Of a DNA stretch of 64,000 nucleotides, positions 19,595-27,870 are shown piece after piece. The stretch spans positions 1 to 64,000 of the forward strand of contig NZ_JAYGHH010000010.1 in NCBI RefSeq assembly GCF_034931045.1, written 5' to 3'. Each line of letters starts with the position of its first letter. Position 1 is the stretch's first letter. The position numbers and the translations under genes were made by a program. The notes below the pieces were generated by a model that saw only the letters and a program-made list of their open reading frames with translations, was not told where the DNA came from and searched no databases. This stretch comes from Nodularia sp034931045 (GTDB lineage Bacteria > Cyanobacteriota > Cyanobacteriia > Cyanobacteriales > Nostocaceae).

Positions 19595-19762
19595 ATGAAT
19601 CGCTTCACCCCTGGCTTGTTTGTAGGTTTGCAAGCGTCTATGTCATCTCTGGCTACTCCTCAGAGAAGCAATAGTGCTAAACACCTACCCCTTTCTAACT
19701 ATATCTATGACGGTGGACTTAACTTTGATCGTGGATCGGGACGCATCAATAGCGGTTATTAA
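19595..19762 (+). CDS. patX: RGSGR-containing small peptide, PatX/PatS-type HetR inhibitor candidate
   Basis: A 55-codon gene begins MNRFTPGLFVGLQASMSSLA and ends NFDRGSGRINSGY. RGSGR (residues 46-50) is the exact pentapeptide by which PatS, HetN and the PatX family inhibit HetR, the master regulator of heterocyst differentiation. PatX-type proteins are short, have an N-terminal export-like segment and carry RG(S/T)GR close to the C-terminus; this matches in size and motif position. The N-terminal 20 residues are only mildly hydrophobic. It stands alone in a 811-bp gap between the TPR and CYTH genes. The ribosome site is weak. The symbol is an inference from motif and layout. Confidence 0.7.
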   Translation: MNRFTPGLFVGLQASMSSLATPQRSNSAKHLPLSNYIYDGGLNFDRGSGRINSGY

Positions 19763-20069
19763 ATCCGCCTTAATCAAGTTGAATGTTCTCTCATTTGAGT
19801 AATTACTGAAATATTCATGAGAGAAATTAAGCAATGCGATCGCCGAAGGCGGGGCTTTACCCATCGCTAATACTTAATTCTGGAAATCATACCATGAACC
19901 AGAATTTTGCCAAGCGATCGCATTAAATTCTCATTAATTTCAGGTCATTTACAACTTGATGACCTGTTGTTTTATATTATACTTTATTCATGGACTTGAG
20001 AATTAGAATAAATTTTGAGTCTATTCAATTTTTGAAATATTTGCCCAAAACTAATAATAATTTTACAAA
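19763..20069. other. Spacer after the RGSGR peptide gene
   Basis: 307 bp with no gene. It includes GCGATCGCCGAAGGCGGGGCTTTACCCATCGC, a common extragenic sequence type in Nostoc that contains HIP1, here split as GCGATCGC plus a GGCGGGGC core. A short hairpin (AGGTCATTTACAACTTGATGACCT) at about 19941-19964 may end the peptide transcript. Confidence 0.4.
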
Positions 20070-20534
20070 ATGGCTAAAGAAATAGAGCGTAAATACTTAC
20101 TCAAAGATGATAATTGGCGAAAAATAGCTCAAGGCAGTGTATATTGTCAAGGTTACATTGCTACAAAAGATCAAGTTACTGTCCGGGTGCGGATAGTAGG
20201 AAAACAAGGTTACTTAACCGTTAAAGGGCCTAGTGTTGAATTTTCAAGATTAGAGTTTGAGTATTCTATTCCTGTAGAAGATGCTCAAGAAATGCTAAAT
20301 ACGTTATGTCAAAAGCCTTTGATCGAAAAAATTAGATACAAAGTAGAATGGGGTGGTTTAATTTGGGAAATAGACGAATTTGATGGTTTAAATAAAGGAT
20401 TGATTTTAGCAGAAGTAGAACTTAGTGATATCAATCAACAAATTTCACTACCCCCTTGGATTGGTGAAGAAGTATCCCACGACCCCAGATATTTCAACAG
20501 CTATTTAGTAACCAACCCCTTTTCTCAATGGTAA
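20070..20534 (+). CDS. CYTH domain protein (triphosphate tunnel enzyme)
   Basis: A 154-residue protein starting MAKEIERKYLL, the ExExK signature of the CYTH fold. Alternating charged strands (VRVRIVGKQGYLTVKGP, EIDEFDG, LILAEVEL) form the triphosphate tunnel. Bacterial single-domain members mostly hydrolyse inorganic triphosphate. All key acidic and basic residues seem present. No operon partner is evident. Confidence 0.88.
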   Translation: MAKEIERKYLLKDDNWRKIAQGSVYCQGYIATKDQVTVRVRIVGKQGYLTVKGPSVEFSRLEFEYSIPVEDAQEMLNTLCQKPLIEKIRYKVEWGGLIWEIDEFDGLNKGLILAEVELSDINQQISLPPWIGEEVSHDPRYFNSYLVTNPFSQW

Positions 20535-20624
20535 TGGTGTCTAATTAATTGATAATTGTTAAGTAAGTTAGCGAGAATCAACTTAACTACGTAAAAAAAA
20601 TGTAAAAATATTGTAACTTAGCTC

Positions 20625-20690
20625 GTAGTCAGGGCTTTAGCCCTGAATTCAATACTAAAATCCTGACTACAAACCTTTAATTATTGGTGA
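20625..20690. repeat. Interspersed palindrome (AGGGCTTTAGCCCT type)
   Basis: CGTAGTCAGGGCTTTAGCCC and a degenerate TCCTGACTAC follow each other. Related copies occur at about 26609-26634 and 51337-51361. They look like a dispersed extragenic palindromic family. Confidence 0.6.
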
Positions 20691-20711
20691 CGACTTACTT
20701 AACTGTTAGAT

Positions 20712-21080
20712 ATGATTTTTCAATATACCGCAGCACTCGTAACCATAGCATCTATTAACTTTGCAAACTTAGTAGATTTCTATACCGAATTACTGAATAA
20801 AAAACCTTTATCATTCATTCCCAATGTTTATGCAGAGTTTCAACTTCCTGGAGTAAGATTGGGGATTTTTCAACCGCAAAAAAACCATACATCCGAATTT
20901 GCCAACTCAGCCAACAGCCAGATAAGTTTGTGTTTAGAAGTGAGTAACTTAGAACAAGCGATCGCGCATCTGGTAAATTTAGGCTATCCACCCCCTGGCG
21001 AAATCTCCACAGCTTCCCACGGGCGAGAAGTTTATGCTTATGACCCCGATGGCAACCGCTTGATTTTACATCAAAAATAG
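20712..21080 (+). CDS. VOC (glyoxalase/bleomycin-resistance fold) family protein
   Basis: A 122-residue single VOC domain with two beta-alpha-beta-beta-beta modules: FANLVDFYTELLNKKP near the start and AIAHLVNLGYPP...EVYAYDPDGNRLILHQ at the end. The C-terminal YDPDGN with a following hydrophobic strand is typical. The substrate cannot be assigned. Confidence 0.82.
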   Translation: MIFQYTAALVTIASINFANLVDFYTELLNKKPLSFIPNVYAEFQLPGVRLGIFQPQKNHTSEFANSANSQISLCLEVSNLEQAIAHLVNLGYPPPGEISTASHGREVYAYDPDGNRLILHQK

Positions 21081-21189
21081 ACCCAATCAATAAACCTCCC
21101 CGTTCCTGATTTCTCTGTGTCCTCTGCGCCTCTGTGGTTGGTTTATTTATGAAAAAAATGTTATAATTAGTGGTTATTGGTAATTAAGT

Positions 21190-22074
21190 ATGTCTTTAAC
21201 TCAAAACTATAAATTAAACCTGATCCAATGGTATCCAGGTCATATTGCTAAAGCAGAAAAAAAGCTGAAAGAACAGCTAACGCGGGTAGATGTGGTACTG
21301 GAAGTACGAGACGGGCGAATTCCTTTGGCGACACATCACCCCCAAATAGATGAATGGGTGGGAGATAAACCGCGTGTATTGGTATTAAACCGATTAGATA
21401 TGATTTTGCCCCAAGTGCGATCGCTGTGGGTAGATTGGTTCAAGCGTCATGGAGAAGTCGCCTATTCTACCAACGCAAAACAAGGTCAAGGAATAACAGC
21501 GATCGCTAAAGCCGCCCAAGCAGCAGGAGTACAACTCAATCAAAGAAGACGCGATCGCGGAATGTTACCTCGTCCAGTCCGGGCTGTAGTTATTGGTTTT
21601 CCCAACGTGGGTAAATCAGCCTTAATTAACCGTCTTTTAGGAAAACGAGTAGTGGAAAGTGCAGCCCGTCCGGGAGTAACTCGTTCCTTACGTTGGGTGA
21701 GAATTTCCGAACACTTAGAATTACTAGATTCTCCTGGTATTATACCTTTGAGAATGGGAAATCAAGAAGCTGCAATCAAATTAGCAATTTGTGATGATAT
21801 TGGTCAAGCCTCCTATGATAATCAATTAGTAGCAGCCGCTTTCATCGATTTACTCAACGAACTGCAAGAGACAGCCGGAAATTTATTACCACCATCACCC
21901 TTATATACCCGCTATCAACTTGACCCCGTAATGTACACCGGAGAAAGTTATTTACACGCCTTAGCCGAACATCGTTACAAAGGAGATGTAGAACGCACAG
22001 CCAGACATTTGTTAACAGATTTTCGTAAAGGCTTATTAGGCACAATACCCCTGGAATTACCGCCTAGCTTGTAG
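21190..22074 (+). CDS. ylqF: Ribosome biogenesis GTPase YlqF/RbgA
   Basis: A 294-residue circularly permuted GTPase that helps mature the large ribosomal subunit. G motifs appear in permuted order: VLNRLDM (G4), GFPNVGKSALINRL (G1, about 137-150), RPGVTRS (G2) and DSPGI (G3). The N-terminal WYPGHIAKAEKKL is family-typical. After the TAG stop the same frame continues for 29 sense codons up to 22164. Confidence 0.92.
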   Translation: MSLTQNYKLNLIQWYPGHIAKAEKKLKEQLTRVDVVLEVRDGRIPLATHHPQIDEWVGDKPRVLVLNRLDMILPQVRSLWVDWFKRHGEVAYSTNAKQGQGITAIAKAAQAAGVQLNQRRRDRGMLPRPVRAVVIGFPNVGKSALINRLLGKRVVESAARPGVTRSLRWVRISEHLELLDSPGIIPLRMGNQEAAIKLAICDDIGQASYDNQLVAAAFIDLLNELQETAGNLLPPSPLYTRYQLDPVMYTGESYLHALAEHRYKGDVERTARHLLTDFRKGLLGTIPLELPPSL

Positions 22075-22167
22075 ACAGACGTTTCCCGCGATTTACTTCA
22101 AGTCGTGGCGAGTAATCCTAATACTCTGCCAGAAATTGTAGAAAAGCTAAAAAAAGAGGAATAATTA

Positions 22168-22632
22168 ATGCTGGATTTAATGGAATTAAAATGGACTAAA
22201 AATATCAAAGATCCAGATAAGTGGGCTTATAAAGACATACCTCTCATATATCCAGATTTAAAGATTTTTACACTGGCTTGGAGAAACTTTGAAAATAAGG
22301 ATATAGAAAATGCAAAAGCCCCAAAAGAAGGTGATCAAATTATTTTAAGGCAAAAAGGTAAAGTAACACACATTGTTCAACTGCTGAACAATCAACTTTA
22401 TTTTGATAAATATGCTACCAATGAATTTAGTATTTATCGACTTGTTAATGTGGTTTGGATGGCTGATTTTTTGAATAATCCTCCAGATAATGAAGAAGTC
22501 TTTGGTTGCCATATTAACTTTCCTGCAAATGGAAAAGTTATCAGTTTAGCAAATATACAACAATTCCAAAATCGTTGGGGTGAAGGAGGATTAACCGAAT
22601 TTCAGCAGCATATCAGCAAAGTATTAAGTTAA
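22168..22632 (+). CDS. Hypothetical protein
   Basis: A 154-residue soluble protein that I do not recognise. It is rich in aromatic residues (KDPDKWAYKDIPLIYPD, IFTLAWRNFENK) and contains GDQIILRQKGKVTHIVQLL, a beta-rich segment. There is no signal peptide or membrane segment. AAAGAGGA lies 8 bases before the ATG, which supports translation. Its neighbour on the other side is a large palindrome and nifT. Confidence 0.6.
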   Translation: MLDLMELKWTKNIKDPDKWAYKDIPLIYPDLKIFTLAWRNFENKDIENAKAPKEGDQIILRQKGKVTHIVQLLNNQLYFDKYATNEFSIYRLVNVVWMADFLNNPPDNEEVFGCHINFPANGKVISLANIQQFQNRWGEGGLTEFQQHISKVLS

Positions 22633-22637
22633 TTCTT

Positions 22638-22764
22638 ATCTTGCACCAGGCGATAATTAGTTACGGCTATACAGGTGATATCCTGGATTTTCTATTTAGT
22701 CCGCGCGTAGGCGGACTTAGTTTGTGTAGCCGTAGTTTCTAATCGCCAGGGTTAGGTGCAAGAT
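22638..22764. repeat. Large nested palindrome between the hypothetical gene and nifT
   Basis: ATCTTGCACC (22638-22647) pairs perfectly with GGTGCAAGAT (22755-22764). Further in, AGGCGAT/ATCGCC and ACGGCTA/TAGCCGT pair with a few mismatches, and the centre holds AGTCCGC/GCGGACT. The whole 127 bp folds into one long hairpin. It could be a non-autonomous mobile repeat (MITE-like) that now also separates two convergent transcripts. Confidence 0.75.
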
Positions 22765-22783
22765 GTCATTAAAACATTGATTT

Positions 22784-22987
22784 TTAAGACAGCCGTTTAG
22801 CTTCCACAGTTAACGGTAAACTAGCCGCATCTGGTAATTCGCTAAATTCTAATTCCCAGCCATTTGCTAAAGTCAGAACTACCCCATCGTTGCTATCTGC
22901 TTGTTTAACAACTTCTTCTTCCAGGTCTTTTTTAGCAACGTAAGCCACCAAAGTCCCCGCACCATTCATCCGCAGCATTACTTTCAT
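22784..22987 (-). CDS. nifT: Nitrogen fixation protein NifT
   Basis: A 67-residue protein (MKVMLRMNGAGTLVAYVAKKDLEE...) with the NifT/FixU pattern: a short beta-rich protein with LANGWELEF. It overlaps the end of nifZ by four bases (ATGA), so translation is likely coupled. Its function in nitrogenase maturation is not well defined in any organism. It is the last gene of the nifP-nifV-nifZ-nifT group. Confidence 0.92.
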   Translation of the reverse strand: MKVMLRMNGAGTLVAYVAKKDLEEEVVKQADSNDGVVLTLANGWELEFSELPDAASLPLTVEAKRLS

Positions 22988-23250
22988 GAATTCTCCTCAA
23001 CCGCTTCTAGTTCTCTTTTCCGACAACCGACAACGAACCCTTTCTCCAAAAAATGCACCGCATAAATATAGGAATTTTGTAGATAAGTGCCTATACTTGC
23101 TATGTAGCCAATATCCCCTTTGTTGCCTAACACCTCCCCGACTTCTTTACCAGCAAACGTCCCATCATTTTTGATCAGTTTGCGAAGTCTGACTTTTTGA
23201 CCAATTTCAAAAACAGGCGGTAAATTTAGCTCTAATTCGTCAGGTTGCAT
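22984..23250 (-). CDS. nifZ: Nitrogen fixation protein NifZ
   Basis: An 88-residue protein with the NifZ domain: FEIGQKVRLRKLIKNDGT, VGEVLGNKGDIGYIASIGTYLQNSYIYAVHF. NifZ acts in P-cluster maturation on the MoFe protein in other diazotrophs. It overlaps nifV by 11 bases and nifT by 4, a tight operon. Confidence 0.93.
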   Translation of the reverse strand: MQPDELELNLPPVFEIGQKVRLRKLIKNDGTFAGKEVGEVLGNKGDIGYIASIGTYLQNSYIYAVHFLEKGFVVGCRKRELEAVEENS

Positions 23251-24370
23251 GAGAGTACCTCTGTTCTCTTACCAAATTCAAAAGTTCTTCAACGGTTAAA
23301 TTACGTTTTTGCTTTACCGACTGCTGGCGGACTGCATCCAAAACAGACTGGGTTTCCTCTGGGTTGAGGAAAATATCATTTTGCTGTAGCAAGCTTGTCA
23401 CCAAATGTCTTCCAGAATGCTTACCCACCACTAAACGCCGTTCCCAACCTACTTCTTCCGGTGCAAATGGTTCGTAAGTCAGGGGGTTTTGCAGTACACC
23501 ATGAGCATGGATTCCCGATTCATGAGCGAAGGTATTTTCACCCACAATCGCTTTCCAAGGTGGGACATGACAATTGGATGCTGAAGCTACCAGTTGCGAT
23601 AGTTCCAACAAACGGCGAGTATCAATCCCCAAATTGATCCCATAGATGCGTTTAATAGACATGACAACTTCTTCTAAAGCTGCATTTCCCGCCCTTTCGC
23701 CTACGCCGTTAACGGTGGTATTGACAGATGTAGCTCCGGCTTTGATACCAGCTAAGGCGTTAGCAGTCGCCAAGCCAAAATCATTGTGAGTGTGAATTTC
23801 TAGGGGAATGGACAAAGCCGAAACCAGCTGTTTGACTTTGGCGTAGGTGCTGAAGGGGTCGAGAACTCCCACAGTATCGCAAAAACGGAATCTTGATGCA
23901 CCCCATTCTTGAGCATTCAGGGCGACATCTAAGAGGAAATTAGGGTCAGCTCTAGAAGAATCTTCGCCACCGACTGCTACCCAAAGACCTTGATCAACTG
24001 CAAAGCTGATGCAGTCTTTGAGTCTTTGCAAACTTACCCGCCATTGACCATGAAATTTAGCAGCAATGTGGATACCAGAAACGGGAATGGCGATATGTAC
24101 TCTTTTCAAACCGCAGGTGATGGAAGCTTTAATATCTGAAAGTACCGCCCGGTTCCAACCGAGAAGACTTGCTTGCAAACCTAAGTCAGCAATTGCTAGA
24201 ATAGCGTGGGTTTCTGCTTCGCCCATTGCGGGAATTCCCACTTCTAGCTCAGGAACACCAATGGCATCGAGAAATTGCGCGATCGCTACTTTCTCTTCAA
24301 AGGTAAAAGCAACACCCGCCGCTTGTTCACCATCACGTAATGTAGTGTCATTAATTAAGATTTCATTCAT
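23240..24370 (-). CDS. nifV: Homocitrate synthase NifV
   Basis: A 376-residue enzyme that condenses acetyl-CoA and 2-oxoglutarate to homocitrate, the organic ligand of FeMo-cofactor. The N-terminal INDTTLRDGEQAAGVAF, the metal-site HTHNDFGLATANALAGIKAG and GVGERAGNAALEEV are all present. The start at 24370 was preferred because GAGGG lies nine bases before it; an ATG at 24379 directly abuts that site. A 441-bp gap separates it from the upstream small gene. Confidence 0.95.
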   Translation of the reverse strand: MNEILINDTTLRDGEQAAGVAFTFEEKVAIAQFLDAIGVPELEVGIPAMGEAETHAILAIADLGLQASLLGWNRAVLSDIKASITCGLKRVHIAIPVSGIHIAAKFHGQWRVSLQRLKDCISFAVDQGLWVAVGGEDSSRADPNFLLDVALNAQEWGASRFRFCDTVGVLDPFSTYAKVKQLVSALSIPLEIHTHNDFGLATANALAGIKAGATSVNTTVNGVGERAGNAALEEVVMSIKRIYGINLGIDTRRLLELSQLVASASNCHVPPWKAIVGENTFAHESGIHAHGVLQNPLTYEPFAPEEVGWERRLVVGKHSGRHLVTSLLQQNDIFLNPEETQSVLDAVRQQSVKQKRNLTVEELLNLVREQRYSHAT

Positions 24371-24811
24371 CTCAAACATCCCTCTTAGGAATTATTCTTA
24401 ATATGCTTTCTGCTTTGGGAGCTTATTTACCTGTAATTTGTGTAATGGTAAATGCGTCATACAAATGCTGATAGCTCGCGTGGCGAAGCCATTATGATGA
24501 ATGGTAAATGCTATAAACTCTCAGATTTAATAGTTCATCTTCATGATTATTAAATCATAGCTAAATTCCCACATCATATCTGTATGACAGAGAACCAAAT
24601 AGCGGTATATTTTAGAATTATTTTTACTATTGCTAAATTAAGTATTTTATAATAGCGAGTTATTAAGGTAACTATTAGAAATTCTCAATACAGCAAAATA
24701 GCAAATATGGCAAGAAAGTTAACAATTATAGTGCTTTGCTCGGACAATGACACATAATTTATTGGGTGTCGTGAGGGCAAGCTAATACACTAGAATTCAG
24801 ATAAAAATCTG
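24371..24811. other. Spacer upstream of nifV
   Basis: 441 bp, A+T rich and without a gene. It probably holds a nifV promoter or a processing site in a longer nifP transcript. None of the TGAGTAC boxes found upstream of nifP and nifB was noticed here. Confidence 0.4.
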
Positions 24812-25009
24812 TTAATGATGCTTATCTAGCCAATCTAAAATCTGCTCTAGTTGCTCTAGGTTGACCAGTCCATATTGCCAAAGGAGCATGGGTAAGGGAC
24901 CATTATCAAATTTACGATGTCGTTGGGCTACAGCAATATCTGCATTTGTTAGTTCGAGTTCTTGGTGTAAGAAATTCAGAAGTTTTCTCTCGCTGTTACA
25001 GATGGTCAT
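24812..25009 (-). CDS. DUF2949 family small protein in the nifP-nifV interval
   Basis: About 65 residues (MTICNSERKLLNFLHQELELTNADIAVAQRHRKFDNGPLPMLLWQYGLVNLEQLEQILDWLDKHH in outline): a small helical domain that ends in a Leu/Glu-rich helix. The upstream frame to 25057 runs through a TTTGGATT repeat, so the start at 25009 is preferred. In Anabaena two small genes of this size also sit between cysE/nifP and nifV, so the position is conserved. Function unknown. Confidence 0.7.
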   Translation of the reverse strand: MTICNSERKLLNFLHQELELTNADIAVAQRHRKFDNGPLPMLLWQYGLVNLEQLEQILDWLDKHH

Positions 25010-25087
25010 ACAATTTTGGATTTTGGATTTTGGATTTTGGTTCGACCCACAGATCAATCTGGGGGTACATCACGCAGAGGAGCGAGT

Positions 25088-25342
25088 TTAGGAGTTTTTT
25101 GTATTCCAGCAGCGTTCTAGCCAATCTACTAATTCGTGGCGCGAGGCGAGAAACTGCATTAGGGTACTGCGGATGAGGATGGCTTCTAGGAGGTTATTGA
25201 CTTTGACTCGTAGGGAACCATCGCTATGACAGCAGCAGGGAATCTTTAATTCTTGTAAACGTTGGGAAATTCGCCAACGATCGCACAAGGGAATCTGCAA
25301 AACTTGATAGCCACGGGGGTCGGAACTATGAGGTGGTAACAT
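25088..25342 (-). CDS. Small conserved cyanobacterial protein following nifP
   Basis: 84 residues starting MLPPHSSDPRGYQVLQIPLCDRWRI. The segment RLQELKIPCCCHSDGSLRVKVNN has three consecutive cysteines, followed by a helical C-terminus. It starts three bases after the nifP stop and is therefore cotranscribed. I know of no function. Its constant place beside nifP in heterocystous strains suggests a link to nitrogen fixation. Confidence 0.7.
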   Translation of the reverse strand: MLPPHSSDPRGYQVLQIPLCDRWRISQRLQELKIPCCCHSDGSLRVKVNNLLEAILIRSTLMQFLASRHELVDWLERCWNTKNS

Positions 25343-25344
25343 GA

Positions 25345-26097
25345 TTAATGATTTTTGGTCAACAGTTCTTTTTCCTGGGTTTGCAGTTGCTGTTCTAGTT
25401 TCTCGATGCGGGAAAGTAAAGAACTAATTACTGTTGCTTGGTCATCAGGGAGTTTTCCATGTTCTAGGGGATGAACGTTAGTGTTTGGTTTGGGAGAAAT
25501 AATTCTACCAGGAATCCCGACGACGGTTGCATCTGGGGGAACATCACGCAACACAATAGAACCAGCACCAATACGGACGCGATCGCTAATTTGAATATTT
25601 CCCAAAACTTTCGCACCCGCACCTACCACAACATTGTTACCCACCGTAGGATGACGCTTACCACTTTCTTTACCAGTACCGCCCAAGGTAACACCCTGAT
25701 AAATTAGCGTATAGTTTCCCACAATGGCAGTTTCACCAATCACCACACCCATACCGTGGTCAATAAACACACCTTGACCAATGTCTGCACCTGGATGAAT
25801 TTCAATTCCGGTCAAAAATCGCGCCAAGTGAGAAATCAGACGGGGAATGAAACCCACACCCCGACAGTGTAACCAGTGGGCGACACGATGCAAACACAAA
25901 GCGTGTAACCCTGGGTAGCAAAACACCACCTCTAGCCAATTCCGTGCGGCTGGGTCGCGTTCAAAGATGATTTTAAAATCACTCAACAGTGGTTCTAAAA
26001 AAGCACCAGAGAACAGACTTTTTAGCAAGGATGTCTTTGGAGAACGTGCTTTAATTGCAGCCTGATGGTTTTTGATACTGTTTAATGACTGTTGCAT
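25345..26097 (-). CDS. nifP: Serine O-acetyltransferase NifP (CysE family)
   Basis: A 250-residue enzyme that makes O-acetylserine, the cysteine precursor, and so supports the cysteine demand of Fe-S cluster assembly. It has the left-handed beta-helix hexapeptides (IHPGADIGQGVFIDHGMGVVIGE, GVTLGGTGKESGKRHPTVGNNV) and the catalytic His/Asp region. It heads the nifP-x-x-nifV-nifZ-nifT group. The symbol nifP rests on this context and on the promoter module shared with nifB. The C-terminus is a short coiled coil. Confidence 0.85.
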   Translation of the reverse strand: MQQSLNSIKNHQAAIKARSPKTSLLKSLFSGAFLEPLLSDFKIIFERDPAARNWLEVVFCYPGLHALCLHRVAHWLHCRGVGFIPRLISHLARFLTGIEIHPGADIGQGVFIDHGMGVVIGETAIVGNYTLIYQGVTLGGTGKESGKRHPTVGNNVVVGAGAKVLGNIQISDRVRIGAGSIVLRDVPPDATVVGIPGRIISPKPNTNVHPLEHGKLPDDQATVISSLLSRIEKLEQQLQTQEKELLTKNH

Positions 26098-26722
26098 CGG
26101 TAGTGTTTGGTTCCAAGAGCCATGTGCTATTTTTATGCTTATATCAGGTGACTCCCAACTGGACAGTACATTAAACGTCGATTGGATTTATTGGATTAAT
26201 TACAGTTGTACTCAAGCATCTTAAACCGTGATTTAAGATAAACTTTAAATTTCCCTTGGGGTAGGGGTGCTAGTATTTAATAATGGGGGTTCTGGTGTTT
26301 TTTGGGTAGAGGGTTCAGAATTTTTGTACTCACTACAAAAAACTTTACCTGTAAGAGTTTGCAGCGCATTAGGCAAGTTATTTTGCAATATATTAAGTTG
26401 TACTCACTTGCGCGCCAAGATGAAGTAGACTCGATAACAAATGATATATCTGTATACTCAGCTACGATCCTATTCTATTATTTAGTTAGGGAAAAAACAG
26501 GTTTCTTCATTTTATTTTAGGTTTTGTTGTCTGTGTGTACATATACGTTTCTTAATATAACGTTTGTAGTGAGGACTTTACTCCTCTCCTGAAGACGCTA
26601 CGCTAAAAATAAAGGGCTAAAGCCCTGACTACGAACTCAACATATATTGATAACAGCGAATTTACTTAAGGCGATTAAGTATCAACTGTGCTAAGACAGG
26701 ATGGCGTGCATCTCAACATTCC
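26098..26722. other. nifP promoter region and divergent spacer
   Basis: 625 bp. It contains the nifP upstream module described separately (26186-26406). From about 26605 it also contains a palindromic repeat (AAAGGGCTAAAGCCCT) and the start region of the methyltransferase-HIT gene. A plus-strand frame at 26302-26520 has no ribosome site or family and overlaps the promoter boxes, so it was not called. Confidence 0.6.
26186..26406 (-). promoter_or_regulatory. nifP upstream module with three TGAGTAC boxes, shared with nifB
   Basis: Read toward nifP, TGAGTAC occurs at 26406-26400, 26332-26326 and 26214-26208. After the second box come CTGAACCC and then AAATACTAGCACCCCTACCC (26278-26259). After the third comes AATCCAATAAAT (26197-26186). 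All of these recur in the same order and orientation upstream of nifB (31650-31876). In Leptolyngbya the regulator CnfR activates nifB and nifP; binding of a CnfR/PatB homologue here is an inference. Confidence 0.7.
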
Positions 26723-27574
26723 ATGAAACAGCAAAAAAATACATTTAGCCATCTCACCGCCATAGAAAGAACTTCTTTATCTTTTCCTGCACAGTTTTTA
26801 TTAAATCAAAACCTGCTTCAAGGAAAAATTCTAGATTTTGGTTGTGGCTTTGGTAATGATGTAAAAATCCTCAGCCAAAAAGGGTTTGATATTACAGGCT
26901 ATGACCCGCATTATTTTGCCCAATATCCTCAAGGTAAATTTAATACAATAGTTTGTTTTTATGTATTAAACGTATTGTTCCCTGAAGAACAAGCCAATAT
27001 CCTCATGGAAGTATCACATTTATTAAAACCAGGAGGTAAAGCTTATTATGCTGTGAGAAGGGATATTAAAAGAGAAGGATTTCGAGAACATTATGTCCAT
27101 AAAAAACCTACATATCAATGTTTAGCCAAACTTCCCTTTCATTCATTATACGCAGATGAGATGCGGGAATTATATGAGTATGTTCATTATAATCAACAGC
27201 GAAATTCAACTAATTATTGTATATTTTGTAATCCTCATAAACATTTGAGAATATTAACAGAATCAGCTACCGCTTATGCTATGTTGGATGGCTACCCTAT
27301 CAGTAAAGGACATACTTTAGTTATTCCTAAACGTCATGTCAGCAATTATTTTGACTTACCTTTTAAAGAACAATCTGCGTGCTGGTTCATGGTGAATAAA
27401 GTCCAAGAAATTCTCAAGGCAGAATTTGCACCTGATGGTTTTAATGTAGGTATGAATATTAATCGAGCCGGCGGGCAGAATGTCATGCACACCAGTATTC
27501 ATATCATCCCACGTTACAAAGGTGATACTATTAGTAAAAGTGGTATTAGAAAAGTTATTCCTAAAAGCAAATAG
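26723..27574 (+). CDS. Methyltransferase-HIT domain fusion protein
   Basis: 283 residues in two parts. Residues 1-120 form a class I SAM-dependent methyltransferase (ILDFGCGFGNDVKIL, GYDP, LKPGGKAYYAVRRD). Residues 170-283 form a HIT domain with a CIFC zinc-type pair (176, 179), GHTLVIPKRHVSNYFDL and GGQNVMHTSIHIIPRY. HIT hydrolases use HxHxH with the middle histidine as nucleophile; here it reads H256-T-S258-I-H260, so the nucleophile position is serine. The gene stands alone. Substrates are unknown; the HIT half may bind nucleotide without hydrolysis. Confidence 0.85.
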   Translation: MKQQKNTFSHLTAIERTSLSFPAQFLLNQNLLQGKILDFGCGFGNDVKILSQKGFDITGYDPHYFAQYPQGKFNTIVCFYVLNVLFPEEQANILMEVSHLLKPGGKAYYAVRRDIKREGFREHYVHKKPTYQCLAKLPFHSLYADEMRELYEYVHYNQQRNSTNYCIFCNPHKHLRILTESATAYAMLDGYPISKGHTLVIPKRHVSNYFDLPFKEQSACWFMVNKVQEILKAEFAPDGFNVGMNINRAGGQNVMHTSIHIIPRYKGDTISKSGIRKVIPKSK

Positions 27575-27645
27575 TTATATAGCAATTCTCAAGAAGTTAC
27601 GAATCCAAAGCTCCCCGACTTCTTCAAGAAGTCTGTGATCTAAAT

Positions 27646-27870
27646 TCATGCTACTTGTGACGACTGTTCTAGAGTTTTGGGTTCTGGTAGAGATTCACCA
27701 TTTTCCAAAGCTGTCTCAATTAACATTTCTAAAACTTCTTGAGCATTTTTACAAGCTTCTTCATAGGTATCTCCGTGAGTATGACAAAACTCTCCCCATT
27801 CAGGAAGACTGACTACAAAACACTCATCTTCATGAGACCATTGAATAATTATTGTGTAGTGAGAATTCAT
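27646..27870 (-). CDS. hicB: HicB-family antitoxin
   Basis: A 74-residue protein with the HicB partial RNase-H-like fold: YTIIIQWSHEDECFVVSLPEWGEFCHTHGDTYEEACKNAQEVLEMLIE. Its ATG overlaps the stop of hicA by three bases, the usual hicA-hicB order. It lacks a clear C-terminal DNA-binding domain, as in short HicB proteins. Because hicA is broken, the antitoxin may be without its toxin. Confidence 0.85.
   Translation of the reverse strand: MNSHYTIIIQWSHEDECFVVSLPEWGEFCHTHGDTYEEACKNAQEVLEMLIETALENGESLPEPKTLEQSSQVA

Noticed and set aside
26302..26520. Plus-strand 72-codon frame upstream of nifP
   Set aside because: No ribosome site or family; it crosses the conserved promoter boxes.
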